Assembly: GCF_000718775.1 (NCBI RefSeq)
Contig: NZ_JOCB01000022.1
Location: forward strand, 1-64,000
DNA length: 64,000 nucleotides
DNA from: Streptomyces sp. NRRL S-31
GTDB lineage: Bacteria; Actinomycetota; Actinomycetes; Streptomycetales; Streptomycetaceae
Direction: 5' to 3'
Numbering within the stretch: position 1 is the first letter of the stretch; each line of letters opens with the position of its first letter. Below, piece after piece: positions 25,305 through 35,200 of the stretch. The translations under genes and the position numbers were made by a program. Under the pieces are notes generated by a model. It did no database searches. It was given only the letters and a program-made list of their open reading frames with translations, and was not told the DNA's origin.

Positions 25305-26653
25305 CCACCCCCGCCACGTCCGGCACCACACCGCCGTCCCCGCTGGTCCTGGTCGGCTTCAGCTACGCCGCCCTGCTCGCCCTCGGCGGCTTCCGGCCCG
25401 ACGACTCGGTGATCGTCGTCGAGGAGCCCGACGTGGTGCGCAAGCGCGGGCTCCGCGACCGGGCGCGGGCCGTACCCGTGATCCGCGAGCTGATCGAGTG
25501 GCCGTACCAGCTCGACGGTTCCGCCGACCGGTTCTACGCCGCCCACCCGGGGCTGTCACCCGCTGCGATCGGCCCCGCGGGGGAGTACGCGACGTACTTC
25601 GCCGCGCGCCTCGCCGAGCACTACGGACTGCCCGGCATCGGCTCGGACGTGGCACGACGGCTGCGGGACAAGTCACTCCTGCGGGAGACCGCCCGGGCCG
25701 CGGGCATCGCGAACCCCGCCTCACGGGCCGTCGGCGGCCCGGCGGAACTGGCGGCCTTCATGGCGGACCACCCCGGGCCCGTGGTGCTCAAACCGGCCGA
25801 CCTCCAGGGCTCGATCGGCGCCCGGGTCCTGGACTCTCCCGACGAGGCGGCCGACGCCTGGGCGGCGAGCGTCGCGGAGTGCGCCGCCCAGCGGGACGGC
25901 GTCTGGGTACCGGACCGCGAGGTCCCGGTGCGGATGCTGGCCGAGAGGTGCGTCAGCGGCCGGCCCTTCAGCGTGGAACTGCTGGTCTCCTCCGGCCGCG
26001 TGCTCTTCGGCAACGTGACCGAGGAGGTCATGTTCCCCGGGCCCCGGCCGGTCGAGCGCGGACAGCTCGTCCCCGCCGACATCCCGCCCGCCCTCGACGC
26101 GCGCCTGCGCGAGCAGACCGAGTGGCTCGTCGCCATGACCGGCTTCGGCACCGGTGTGGTCCACTGCGAATGGATCGTCGAGGACGGCACGCCCTACCTG
26201 ATCGAATGCGCCGGCCGCCTGCCCGGCGACAACATCGTCGACCTGATCGAGTGGGCCTACGACATCGAACTGGTCCGCGCCTACTGGACCCTGCTCACCG
26301 GCGATCCCCGCACCCCGCCGCTGCCCCGCCGTGCCCGGCGCTCCGCCGCGGTCCGGTACGCGCACGCCACGCCCGGCACGGTGGAGCACGTCGGCGGGGT
26401 CCGGGAGGCGTACGCCGTACCGGACGTGATCCGCTGCGAGGTCCTGGTCCGGCCCGGCTCCCGCGTCGGCCCCCTGCGCAGCTCCCTGGACCGCTCGGCC
26501 TTCGCCCTCGCCTGCGCGCCGACACCCGCCCAGGCGGTGCGCCGCGCCGAGGAGGCCGTCGCCCGGCTGACCGTCACCACACGGCCGTACGGCTCCCCCG
26601 ACCGAAGCCCCCGGCACCGCACACCCACCACGACCACGCTCCCCGAAGGATGA
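25301..26653 (+). CDS. ATP-grasp ligase
   Basis: A 450-residue protein, coupled by ATGA overlaps both to NRPS2 upstream and to NRPS3 downstream. The N-terminal 100 residues form a Rossmann-like pre-ATP-grasp domain (PLVLVGFSYAALLALGG). The ATP-grasp fold follows: RRLRDKSLLRETARAAGI (the lysine-rich lid start), GPVVLKPADLQGSIGARVLD (ATP-binding strand and Gly-rich loop), FSVELLVSSGRVLFGNVTEE, and IECAGRLPGDNIVDLIEWAY with the Glu/Asn/Arg metal site (E-CAGR, GDNI). Relatives are carboxylate-amine ligases that make an amide via an acyl phosphate. In an NRPS operon it likely makes a dipeptide-like precursor, adds an off-line amino acid, or amidates a carboxylate. The His/Pro/Thr-rich tail after residue 425 is probably disordered. 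Confidence 0.9.
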   Translation: MTTPATSGTTPPSPLVLVGFSYAALLALGGFRPDDSVIVVEEPDVVRKRGLRDRARAVPVIRELIEWPYQLDGSADRFYAAHPGLSPAAIGPAGEYATYFAARLAEHYGLPGIGSDVARRLRDKSLLRETARAAGIANPASRAVGGPAELAAFMADHPGPVVLKPADLQGSIGARVLDSPDEAADAWAASVAECAAQRDGVWVPDREVPVRMLAERCVSGRPFSVELLVSSGRVLFGNVTEEVMFPGPRPVERGQLVPADIPPALDARLREQTEWLVAMTGFGTGVVHCEWIVEDGTPYLIECAGRLPGDNIVDLIEWAYDIELVRAYWTLLTGDPRTPPLPRRARRSAAVRYAHATPGTVEHVGGVREAYAVPDVIRCEVLVRPGSRVGPLRSSLDRSAFALACAPTPAQAVRRAEEAVARLTVTTRPYGSPDRSPRHRTPTTTTLPEG

Positions 26654-29600
26654 ACACCATGGAAGCCGGGGCTCTCGGAAACGACACCCGCCCGCACCCG
26701 ACCGACCCCCGGGGCCGCTCCCGCGCACTGCTGGAACGACGCCTGGCCGCGGCGCTCGCCAAGACCCCCGACGCGCTGCCCCGGCGCCTCGACCGGTCCG
26801 CGCCGGTCCCGCTGACCCCCGCACAGACCAGGCTGTGGTTCCTGGAGCAGCTCGGGACCAGCGGTTCCGCCTTCCACTCCCGGGTCGTCCTGCGGCTGCG
26901 CGGCACCCTGGACGAACCGGCCCTGCTCGGTGCCGTCCGCGACCTGGCCGAACGCCACGAGGTGCTCCGCGGCCGCGTCGAGGAACGGGACGGCGGGCCT
27001 GTCACCGTCGTCGGCGCCGCCGCGGACGTGCCGGTGCTCGTGCGGGACGTACCGCCGGAGCAGCTGGACGAGGCGCTGGCGGCGGAGACCGAGCGGCCCT
27101 TCGACCTGGCGCGGCGGCCGCCCATGCGGGCCGCGCTGTTCCGCGGCGGTGACGCCTGCGTGCTCGCCCTGACGTTCCACCACATCGCCGTGGACGGCAC
27201 GTCCCTGGGCATCGTCCACGCGGAACTGCCGGTCCTGTACGCGGCCCGGCGCGGACTCGGCGCGGCCCCGCCACCGCCGGCCCAGCACACCGACTACGCC
27301 GCCGGCCCGGCCGCCCGGCCCGAGGCGCCGGACGACCTGGACTGGTGGGAGGAGCGGCTTGCCGGTCTCGCGCCCCAGCTCGACCTGCCGGCCGACCGGC
27401 CCCGGCCCGCGGTCGCGGACCCCGGGGGCGGCGAGGTCGCCCTGACCGTCACCGCCGACCGCGCCCGGCAGGTCCGGGCCGTCGCCGCGCGGACCGGCTG
27501 CACCCCCTTCATGGTGTTCCTCGCCGTCTGGCAGGCGCTGCTGTCCCGCATGTGCGCCACCACCGACGTGCCGGTGGGCGTGGTGGAGTCCGGTCGCCAC
27601 CACCCCGGCACGGACGGCGTGGTCGGCTGCTTCGTCAACACCGTCGTCCTGCGGACCGACCTCTCCGGCGACCCGACGTGGACGCGACTGCTGGAGCGGA
27701 CCCGCGAGGTGGCCCTGGACGCGTTCGCCCACGCCGACGTGCCGTTCGAACGCGTCGTGGCCCGGGTACGACCCGACCGCAGCGCCACCTCGGCCCCCCT
27801 CGTCCAGACACTCTTCAACTACCTCGTCCTGGACGACGCCCCGCCGGCCTTCCCGGGACTCGAGGCGGAGATCGTCGGCAGGCCCGTGGTGTCGGCCAAG
27901 TCCGACCTCCACCTGACCCTCGCCGAAGGCCCGGACGGCTGCACCGGCAGCCTCAACTACCGCACCGACCTCTTCGACGAGGAGACCGTACGGGCCATCG
28001 CCTCCTGGTACCAGAACCTGCTGACCCACCTGCTGGACGACCCCGAGAGCCCCGTGGGCGCCGCCGCGCTGGCACCGGCCTCCGCGTCGCAGCTGCGCGG
28101 CCCGGTGCGCACGGCGCCCGCCCGCACCCTGCACCCGCTCGTCGAACGGTGGGCGGACCGCAGCCCCGGCGCGCTCGCCGTCGTCGCACCCGACGGCCGG
28201 CTCACCTACCGCGAACTCGACCGCATGGCCAACCGCGTCGCCCACGCGCTGCTCGCCGCCGGGGTCACCCCGGACGAGCCCGTCGCGGTGCTGCTGGAGC
28301 ACTCGGTGGCCCTGCCGGCCGCCCTGCACGGCGTCCTCAAGGCGGGCGCGGGCTACCTGCCCCTGGACGCCATGAACCCCGCGAGCCGCACCGCCTCGAT
28401 CCTCCGGACCGCCGGGGTGCGCACCGTCCTGACCGTCCGCGAGTTCGCCGCGACCGTCGAGGGCGACGGCAGGAAGGTCCTCGTCCTGGACGACCCCGCC
28501 GTGCTGCGGGACCAGCCCGCGCACCGGCCCGGCGTGCCGGTCCGCCCCGACCACCTGCTGCACGTCGTCTTCACCTCCGGATCGACCGGCACGCCCAAGG
28601 GCGTCGCCGTGGAGCACGCCAGTGTCACCGACTACCTGGACGGCGTCCTGGACCACCTGGGCGCCGAGGTCCACGGCGGTGTGTTCGCCGTGCTGTCGAC
28701 GATCGCCGCCGACTTCGCGCACACCTGCTTCCACGCCGCCCTCACCACCGGCGGCACCGTCCACTTCGTGGCCCGCGAGACGGCCATGGACCCGGTGGCG
28801 CTGGCCGGCTACCTCGCCGAGAACCCCATGGACGTCATCAAGTTCGTCCCCAGCCACTTCGAACTGCTGGCGGCCCACGGCGACATCGGCGCCGTCCTGC
28901 CGCGCAGACTGCTGCTGTTCGCCGGCGAGGCCCTGCCCTGGTCCATCGTCGAACGGGCCCGCGCCGCCCGCCCCGGACTGCGGGTGCAGAACCACTACGG
29001 GCACACCGAATCCACCATGGTCCGCATGGTGTGCGACGTCGACGACGTGCCCGAGGGACTGCGCACCGGCATCGTCCCGCTGGGCCGCCGCCCCGTGGCC
29101 AACACCACCGGCTTCCTCGCCGACCGCGCCGGCCGCCCGCTGCCCGCGGGCATACCGGGGGAGTTCCTCGTGGGCGGACCCGGAGTCGCCCGCGGGTATC
29201 TCGGCGCACCGGGACCGACCGCACAGCGGTTCGTCACCGTCGACGGGCACCGCCTGTACCGGTCGGGCGATGTGCTGCGGGTCCGCCGGGACGGCTGGGT
29301 GGAGTTCCGCGGCCGCGTCGACGACCAGGTCAAGGTGCGGGGCTACCGGGTGGAACCGGGCGATGTCGCGGCGGCCCTGCGGCGGCTGCCGGGCGTCGCC
29401 GAGGCCGTCGTACTGCCCGTCGGCGAGGGACGGCGCCGGGAACTCGCGGCCTGGCTCGTACCGGAACCCGGCGACGGGCTCACCGCCCGGGACGCCCGGA
29501 CGGGACTGCGCGAACGGCTCCCCGAGTACATGGTGCCCGCCACCGTCACGGTGCTCGACCGGTTCCCGCTGACCCCGAACGGCAAGGTCGACAGGGCCGC

Positions 29601-32025
29601 CCTGCCCCGCCCCGCGGCGGGCACCGCCGGGGAGCCGGTCGCGCCGCGCACCCCCACCGAGCACCGCCTGGCCCGGGTCTGGACCGACCTCCTCAAACTG
29701 CCCGGCATCGGGATCGACGACGACTTCTTCGCACTCGGCGGGGACTCGTTCACCGCGGTCCGCGCCGTCCGGGCCTGCGACCCCGGCCTGCGCGTGATCG
29801 ACATGTTCACCCGGCCCACCATCCGCGAACTCGCCGCGCACCTCGACGCGTCCGACACCGGCCGGAGCCGTCTGCTGCACCGCCTGAGCGGATCGGCGAA
29901 GACCACGGCGACCGTGGTGTGCCTGCCCTACGGCGGCGGATCGGCCGCCGTCTACCAGCCGCTCGCGGCGGCACTCCCGGACCGAACGGCCGTCCTCGCC
30001 GCCGAGTTGCCCGGCCACGACCCGGCCCGCCCCGCGGAGCGCTTCCTGCCGCTCGACGAACTGACCGAACGGCTCGCCGAGGAGATCGAGGCGACGGTGA
30101 GCGGACCCGTCCTCGTCTACGGGCACTCGGTGGGATCGGCAGCCGCCGTCGCCCTGGCCCGCCGGCTGGAGGCCGGCGGACGCGCGGTGCTCGGCGTGGT
30201 CGTGGCGGGCAACTTCCCCTCCGCGCGGCTGCCGGGACGGGCGGCCGCCTGGGCCCAGCGCGTCCTGCCGCTGGAGCGGTGGGCCTCCAACCGCCACTAC
30301 CGGGACATCCTGCGCACGACCGGCGGAATCCTCGACGACATGGACGACACCGCCACCGAGACCGCGCTGCGCGCCATGCGCCACGACTCGGCCGAGGCCC
30401 GCGCCTGGTACGCCCGGGAACTGGCCGCACCGCGCGCGAGCCTGACGGCGCCGATCCTGTGCGTGGTGGGCGAGGCCGACCACTCCACCGAGCTGTACCA
30501 GGAGCGCTACCGCGAGTGGGGCGCCTTCGCCGACCGGGTCGAACTCGCCACCCTGCCCAAGGCGGGCCACTACTTCCTGCGGCACCAGGCGACCGCCCTG
30601 GCCGCGCTGCTCGGCGAACGGATCACGGACTGGACCGCGGGGCGCCTGCCCGAGCCCGTCGCCACGGACCCGGTACGGCCCCGTGGCCTGCGCGCGTTCT
30701 ACACCGTCGCCGCCGGTCAGTTCCTGTCCATGCTGGGCGGCAGCCTGAGCATGTTCGCCCTCGGCGTGTGGGCGTACCAGCGCAGCGGCCGCGTCCTGGA
30801 CCTGGCCCTCGTCACGACGCTCGGCATGCTCCCGGCGGTGCTGGCGACACCGCTCGGCGGAACGGTCGCCGACCGGGTGGACCGCCGCCGCGTCATGCTC
30901 GCGGCGGACGGGAGCAGCGCGCTCGCGATGGCGGCACTGGCCGTCCTGTCGGCCACCGGCGGGCCGTCACTGCCGGCCGTCTGCCTCGTCGTGACGGTCA
31001 CCTCGATCGCCACCGCCTTCCACCGGCCCGCGTACCTGGCCGCCACCGCCCAGCTGGTGCCCAAGCCCTATCTGCCGCAGGCCAACGCCCTGGCGGGCCT
31101 CGGACTGGGCTTCGCGGGCGTCGTCGGACCGCTCCTCGGCGGCGCGCTCGTGGCCGTCGTGGGCGTGTCCGGCGTCGTCGGCCTCGGCGTGTGCGCCTTC
31201 GCCGCGGGCATCGCCTCCCTGCTGGCCGTGCGCTTCCCCGACCGGCTGTTCCGCCGGCAGCGCGAGCCCTTCGGCCGGGCGCTCACCGGAGGCTGGCGCT
31301 TCATCGCCCGGCGCAGGCCGTTGCTGCTGCTGACCGGCTTCGCCGCGGTGCTGAACCTGTTCGCCTCCGTCGTCTTCGTCGCGGTGCAGCCGCTCGTCCT
31401 GTCCTTCGCCGGGGTCACCCGGCTCGGCCTGGTGACGACCCTCGGCGGACTGGGCGGCGTGGCCGGCGGACTGCTGATGGTGCCGTGGGGCGGCACCCGG
31501 CGCCGCGCGACCGGCATGATCGCCGCCACCCTCGGGGTGGGCGCGGGCACCGTCCTGATGGGCCTGCACGCGTCCCTGCCCTTCGTGGCGGCCGGACTCG
31601 CGCTGCGGACGGGCGCCATGGCCGTGCTGAACGCCCACTGGCTGTCCATCATCCAGGTCAAGGTGGGGCAGGAGTTGCAGGGCCGGGTCCTGTCCGCCAA
31701 CGTCATGATCGCGCTCGCCACCCAGCCCGTGGGCTTCCTCACGGCGGGCCCGCTCGCCGACGGCGTGTTCGCCCCGGCGCTGCGCGAGCACCCCGCACTG
31801 GGCGCCGTGATCGGCACCGGCCCCGGCCGCGGCATGGCACTGCTGCTGGTCGTGTGCGGGGTGTGCATCATCGCCTGGGGCGCCTTCGGGCTCCTGAGGC
31901 GGCCACTGCGCCGGCTGGAGGACGACCTGCCCGACGCGACGCCCGGCGCCGAGACCGAAGACGACCTGGACGCCGTACAGGAGCGCGCGGACCGCCGGTT
32001 CGCGGCCATGCGCGGTACGGGATGA
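26650..32025 (+). CDS. NRPS3: C-A-T-TE non-ribosomal peptide synthetase fused to an MFS exporter
   Basis: The ATG at 26650 overlaps the ATP-grasp stop; ATG 26659 in frame has the better-spaced AAGGA. About 1790 residues. Order: C (55-480; HHIAVDG), A (495-1000; FTSGSTGTPKG, unusual A4 region STIAADFAHTCFHAAL, A5 with YGHTE for YGPTE, A10 GKVDRAAL), T (DDFFALGGDSF near 1023), TE (1085-1330; CLPYGGGSA, nucleophile in YGHSVG near 1158, Asp in VVGEADHS, His in KAGHYF; type-II-like alpha/beta hydrolase), then MFS (1346-1760; QFLSMLGGSLSMFALGVWAY, LGGTVADRVDRRRVMLAADG, LLGGALVAVVGVSGVVGLGV, repeated hydrophobic helices) of the EntS/MFS_3 kind. It should add the last residue, release the chain and export it, in one membrane-bound polypeptide. 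No stop separates TE from MFS. Confidence 0.93.
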   Translation: MNTMEAGALGNDTRPHPTDPRGRSRALLERRLAAALAKTPDALPRRLDRSAPVPLTPAQTRLWFLEQLGTSGSAFHSRVVLRLRGTLDEPALLGAVRDLAERHEVLRGRVEERDGGPVTVVGAAADVPVLVRDVPPEQLDEALAAETERPFDLARRPPMRAALFRGGDACVLALTFHHIAVDGTSLGIVHAELPVLYAARRGLGAAPPPPAQHTDYAAGPAARPEAPDDLDWWEERLAGLAPQLDLPADRPRPAVADPGGGEVALTVTADRARQVRAVAARTGCTPFMVFLAVWQALLSRMCATTDVPVGVVESGRHHPGTDGVVGCFVNTVVLRTDLSGDPTWTRLLERTREVALDAFAHADVPFERVVARVRPDRSATSAPLVQTLFNYLVLDDAPPAFPGLEAEIVGRPVVSAKSDLHLTLAEGPDGCTGSLNYRTDLFDEETVRAIASWYQNLLTHLLDDPESPVGAAALAPASASQLRGPVRTAPARTLHPLVERWADRSPGALAVVAPDGRLTYRELDRMANRVAHALLAAGVTPDEPVAVLLEHSVALPAALHGVLKAGAGYLPLDAMNPASRTASILRTAGVRTVLTVREFAATVEGDGRKVLVLDDPAVLRDQPAHRPGVPVRPDHLLHVVFTSGSTGTPKGVAVEHASVTDYLDGVLDHLGAEVHGGVFAVLSTIAADFAHTCFHAALTTGGTVHFVARETAMDPVALAGYLAENPMDVIKFVPSHFELLAAHGDIGAVLPRRLLLFAGEALPWSIVERARAARPGLRVQNHYGHTESTMVRMVCDVDDVPEGLRTGIVPLGRRPVANTTGFLADRAGRPLPAGIPGEFLVGGPGVARGYLGAPGPTAQRFVTVDGHRLYRSGDVLRVRRDGWVEFRGRVDDQVKVRGYRVEPGDVAAALRRLPGVAEAVVLPVGEGRRRELAAWLVPEPGDGLTARDARTGLRERLPEYMVPATVTVLDRFPLTPNGKVDRAALPRPAAGTAGEPVAPRTPTEHRLARVWTDLLKLPGIGIDDDFFALGGDSFTAVRAVRACDPGLRVIDMFTRPTIRELAAHLDASDTGRSRLLHRLSGSAKTTATVVCLPYGGGSAAVYQPLAAALPDRTAVLAAELPGHDPARPAERFLPLDELTERLAEEIEATVSGPVLVYGHSVGSAAAVALARRLEAGGRAVLGVVVAGNFPSARLPGRAAAWAQRVLPLERWASNRHYRDILRTTGGILDDMDDTATETALRAMRHDSAEARAWYARELAAPRASLTAPILCVVGEADHSTELYQERYREWGAFADRVELATLPKAGHYFLRHQATALAALLGERITDWTAGRLPEPVATDPVRPRGLRAFYTVAAGQFLSMLGGSLSMFALGVWAYQRSGRVLDLALVTTLGMLPAVLATPLGGTVADRVDRRRVMLAADGSSALAMAALAVLSATGGPSLPAVCLVVTVTSIATAFHRPAYLAATAQLVPKPYLPQANALAGLGLGFAGVVGPLLGGALVAVVGVSGVVGLGVCAFAAGIASLLAVRFPDRLFRRQREPFGRALTGGWRFIARRRPLLLLTGFAAVLNLFASVVFVAVQPLVLSFAGVTRLGLVTTLGGLGGVAGGLLMVPWGGTRRRATGMIAATLGVGAGTVLMGLHASLPFVAAGLALRTGAMAVLNAHWLSIIQVKVGQELQGRVLSANVMIALATQPVGFLTAGPLADGVFAPALREHPALGAVIGTGPGRGMALLLVVCGVCIIAWGAFGLLRRPLRRLEDDLPDATPGAETEDDLDAVQERADRRFAAMRGTG

Positions 32026-32052
32026 CGTCAAGGGATGACGTGGGGCACGTAC

Positions 32053-32140
32053 GCCCGTCGTACCGGATGACGCCCGATGCGTGTGCCCGTCGTACCGGAT
32101 GACGCCCGGTACGCATGCCCTCTCCACCGGATGACGGCCG
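32053..32140 (+). repeat. Three 32-bp tandem repeats in the NRPS3-PKS gap
   Basis: GCCCGTCGTACCGGATGACG starts at 32053 and again at 32085, and a diverged copy starts at 32117, a 32-bp period. They lie in the 205-bp gap between NRPS3 and the PKS gene, so the two may have separate promoters or an attenuating spacer. The repeats contain no gene. Confidence 0.8.
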
Positions 32141-32230
32141 CCGCGTCCCCCCGGCCCCCCGGCCCATCCGGCGCCACCGGCCCACTCAGCGGCCGGTCCG
32201 AAGCCACCGACCCACCCAGAGGAACCCACC

Positions 32231-35200
32231 GTGCCCGTGCACGACCGATCCAGCCGCACCCCCGCGCCGCAGCGGTCCGAACCCGTCGCCGTCATCGGCA
32301 TGGCCGGCCGGTTCGCCGGCGCCGACACCGTCGACGAGATGTGGACGCTGCTGCGCGACGGCACCGACGCGATCACCCGGACACCCGCCGACCGCCACGG
32401 CCTCGGCCCGCTCCCCGGTCCCGGCCCGGACGCCGACGCCGACCCCGCCCCACGCACCCCGGGCCGCACCGGCGGCCACCTGGGCGGATTCGTCGGACAG
32501 GTCACCGACTTCGACGCCGGCTTCTTCGGCATCACCCCCCGGGAGGCCGACAAGATCGACCCCCAGCAGCGCCTGCTGCTGGAGGTCGCGCACGAGGCCC
32601 TGGAGGACGCGGGGGTCCCGCTGCCCGCCCTCGCCGGATCCGACACCGGCGTCTACATCGGGCAGGCGGGCGGCGACTACTGGCACCTCCAGCAGGCCGC
32701 GCCCGACCGGTTCGACCTGTACGCCGTGACGGGCGCCGCCCTGCGCGCGACCACCTCCGGCCGGCTGTCCTACGCCTTCGACCTGCGCGGCCCCAGCAGC
32801 ACCGTCGACACGGCCTGCTCCTCCTCGCTGGTCGCGGTGCACCACGCCGTGCAGGCGCTCCGCCTGGGCGAATGCCGGATGGCCGTCGCCGGTGCGGTCA
32901 ACCTCGTCCTCCGGCCGGAGGAGGGGCTCGCGTACGCCGGTGCGGGCCTGCTCGCCGAGGACGGCCGCTGCAAGTTCGCCGACGCCTCCGGGGACGGCTT
33001 CGTACGCGCCGAGGGCGTCGCCGCCGTGATCCTCAAACCCCTCTCCCGCGCGATCGCCGACGGCGACCGCGTCCGGGCCGTGCTGCGCGGCTCCGCCGTG
33101 GGCAACGACGGGCGCAGCAGCGGCTACCTGGTCACGCCCGGTGTCGAGGGCCAGCGCGCCGTGATCGCCCGCGCCTGCGCGGACGCCGGGGTGGACCCGG
33201 GGGACGTGGACTACGTGGAGACGCACGGCTCGGGGACCGCGGTCGGCGACCCCGTCGAACTGGAGGCGCTCGCCCGGGTCCTGGGCCCGGGCCGGCCCGC
33301 CGACCGCCCCGCCCTCGTGGGCTCGGTCAAGACGAACATCGGGCACGCCGAGGCGGCCGCCGGGATGGCCGGCCTCATCAAGGCGGTGCTCTGCCTGGAA
33401 CAGCGTGTCGTCCCCGCGAGCCTGCATCTGGACCAGCCCAACCCGGCCGTGCCCTGGGACACCCTCCCGCTGACGGTCGCGACCCGGAACACACCGCTGC
33501 CCGACCGGGGCCGGCCGGCCCTGGCCGGGGTCAGCAGCTTCAGCCTCTCCGGCACCAACGCCCACGTGGTACTGGAGGAGTACGTCCCCGAGCCGCCGCC
33601 CGCGCCGGAGGAGCCGGGGGAGCCGGAGGAGCCGGCGGAGCGCCCGGAACTGCTCACCCTCTCCGCCGCGACACCCGAGGCGCTCACCGCGCTCGCGCTG
33701 TCCTACGCACGGTTCCTGACGGCCGGACCCGGCCGCTCCCACCGCCTGCGCGACATCTGCCACAGCGCGGCGCTGCGCCGTTCCCACCTCGACACCCGGC
33801 TGGCCCTGCCGGTCGTCTCCCACGCGCAGGCGGCGCTCGCCCTGACCGGATTCGCCCTGGACGACCCCGAACCCACGCTGTCCTACGCGGAGTTCACGGA
33901 CCCCTCCCGGCGTCCCCGGGTCGCGTTCGTCTTCCCCGGCCAGGGCTCCCAATGGGTCGGCATGGGGCGTGAACTGCTCGACGCCGAGCCCGTCTTCGCG
34001 CGCGCGATGCGGGCGTGCGACGCGGCCGTCCGGGCCGAGAACGGCTGGTCGGTCATCGAGCTGCTGCGCGAGGGCACCGAGGAGCGCTTCGCCGAGTTCG
34101 AGGTGATCCAGCCCGTGCTGTGGGCGGTGGAGATCGCCCTGGCGGAGCTGTGGCGGTCGTGGGGCGTCGAGCCCGACGTCGTCATCGGCCACAGCATGGG
34201 CGAGGCCGCGGCGGCGTACATCGCCGGGGTGCTCAGCCTGGAGGACGCGGCGGCCGTCATCTGCCGCCGCGCCCGGATCGCCGGGCGGCTGGCCGGCCGC
34301 GGCGGCATGGCCCTGGTCGCGCTGTCCGCCTCCGAGGCCGCCCGGGCGATCGCCGGACACGAGGACAGCGTCGCCGTCGCGGCCGCCAACGGCCCGGCCT
34401 CCACCCTGCTCTCCGGCGACACGGACGCGCTGGCCGGCGTCCTCGCGGCACTCGACGCCCGGGGGACACCCAACTGGCCCGTCAAGGTCTCCCTGGCCTC
34501 CCACTCCCCGCAGATGGACGCGGTGCGCGACGACCTCCTCCGGGCGCTGAAGGACCTGGCCCCCCGCCGGGCGGCCGTCCCCCTCCACTCCACCCTCCTC
34601 GGCGAGGTCGTGGAGGGCCCCGGCATGGACGCCGGATACTGGGTCCGCAACCTCCGCGAAGCCGTCGACTTCGTCGGCGCGGTGCGGCACCAGATCGGCA
34701 CCGGCGACACCGTCTTCCTGGAGGTGAGCCCCCACCCGGTCCTGCTGGGCGGCATCAGGGAGACCGCCCGCGCGGCCGGCCGGGACGGCACCGCCGCCCT
34801 GGGCTCGCTGCGCCGCGACGAACCCGAGCGGGCCGCCTTGCTGGCCACGGCGGCCCGCCTGCACACCGCCGGGGTGCCACTGGACCTCGCCGCGATCCTG
34901 GACGGCGGCCGCCACGTCCCGCTGCCCCACTACCCCTGGCAGCGCACCCGGCACTGGCTCCCCGACCACCCCGCCGGCGCCCGGACCCCCCGGGCGGTCA
35001 CGACGACCGCCGCGCCCGTACCCGTATCCCCGGACGCGGGGACGGTGCCGGTGACTCCCGCGCCCGCACTCGTGCCCCCGGACGCGAGGACGGTTCCGGC
35101 GACCCCGGACGGTTCCGCGCCCATGCCCGGTGCCCGGCCCGTGTGCCCGGACACCGGTACAGCCCTGGTGGACACGGGGGCCTCCGCGCCCGTGCCCGGC

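Noticed and set aside
26281..30585. A long minus-strand open frame across NRPS3
   Set aside because: Antisense of a strongly supported C-A-T-TE gene, with no family-like motif.
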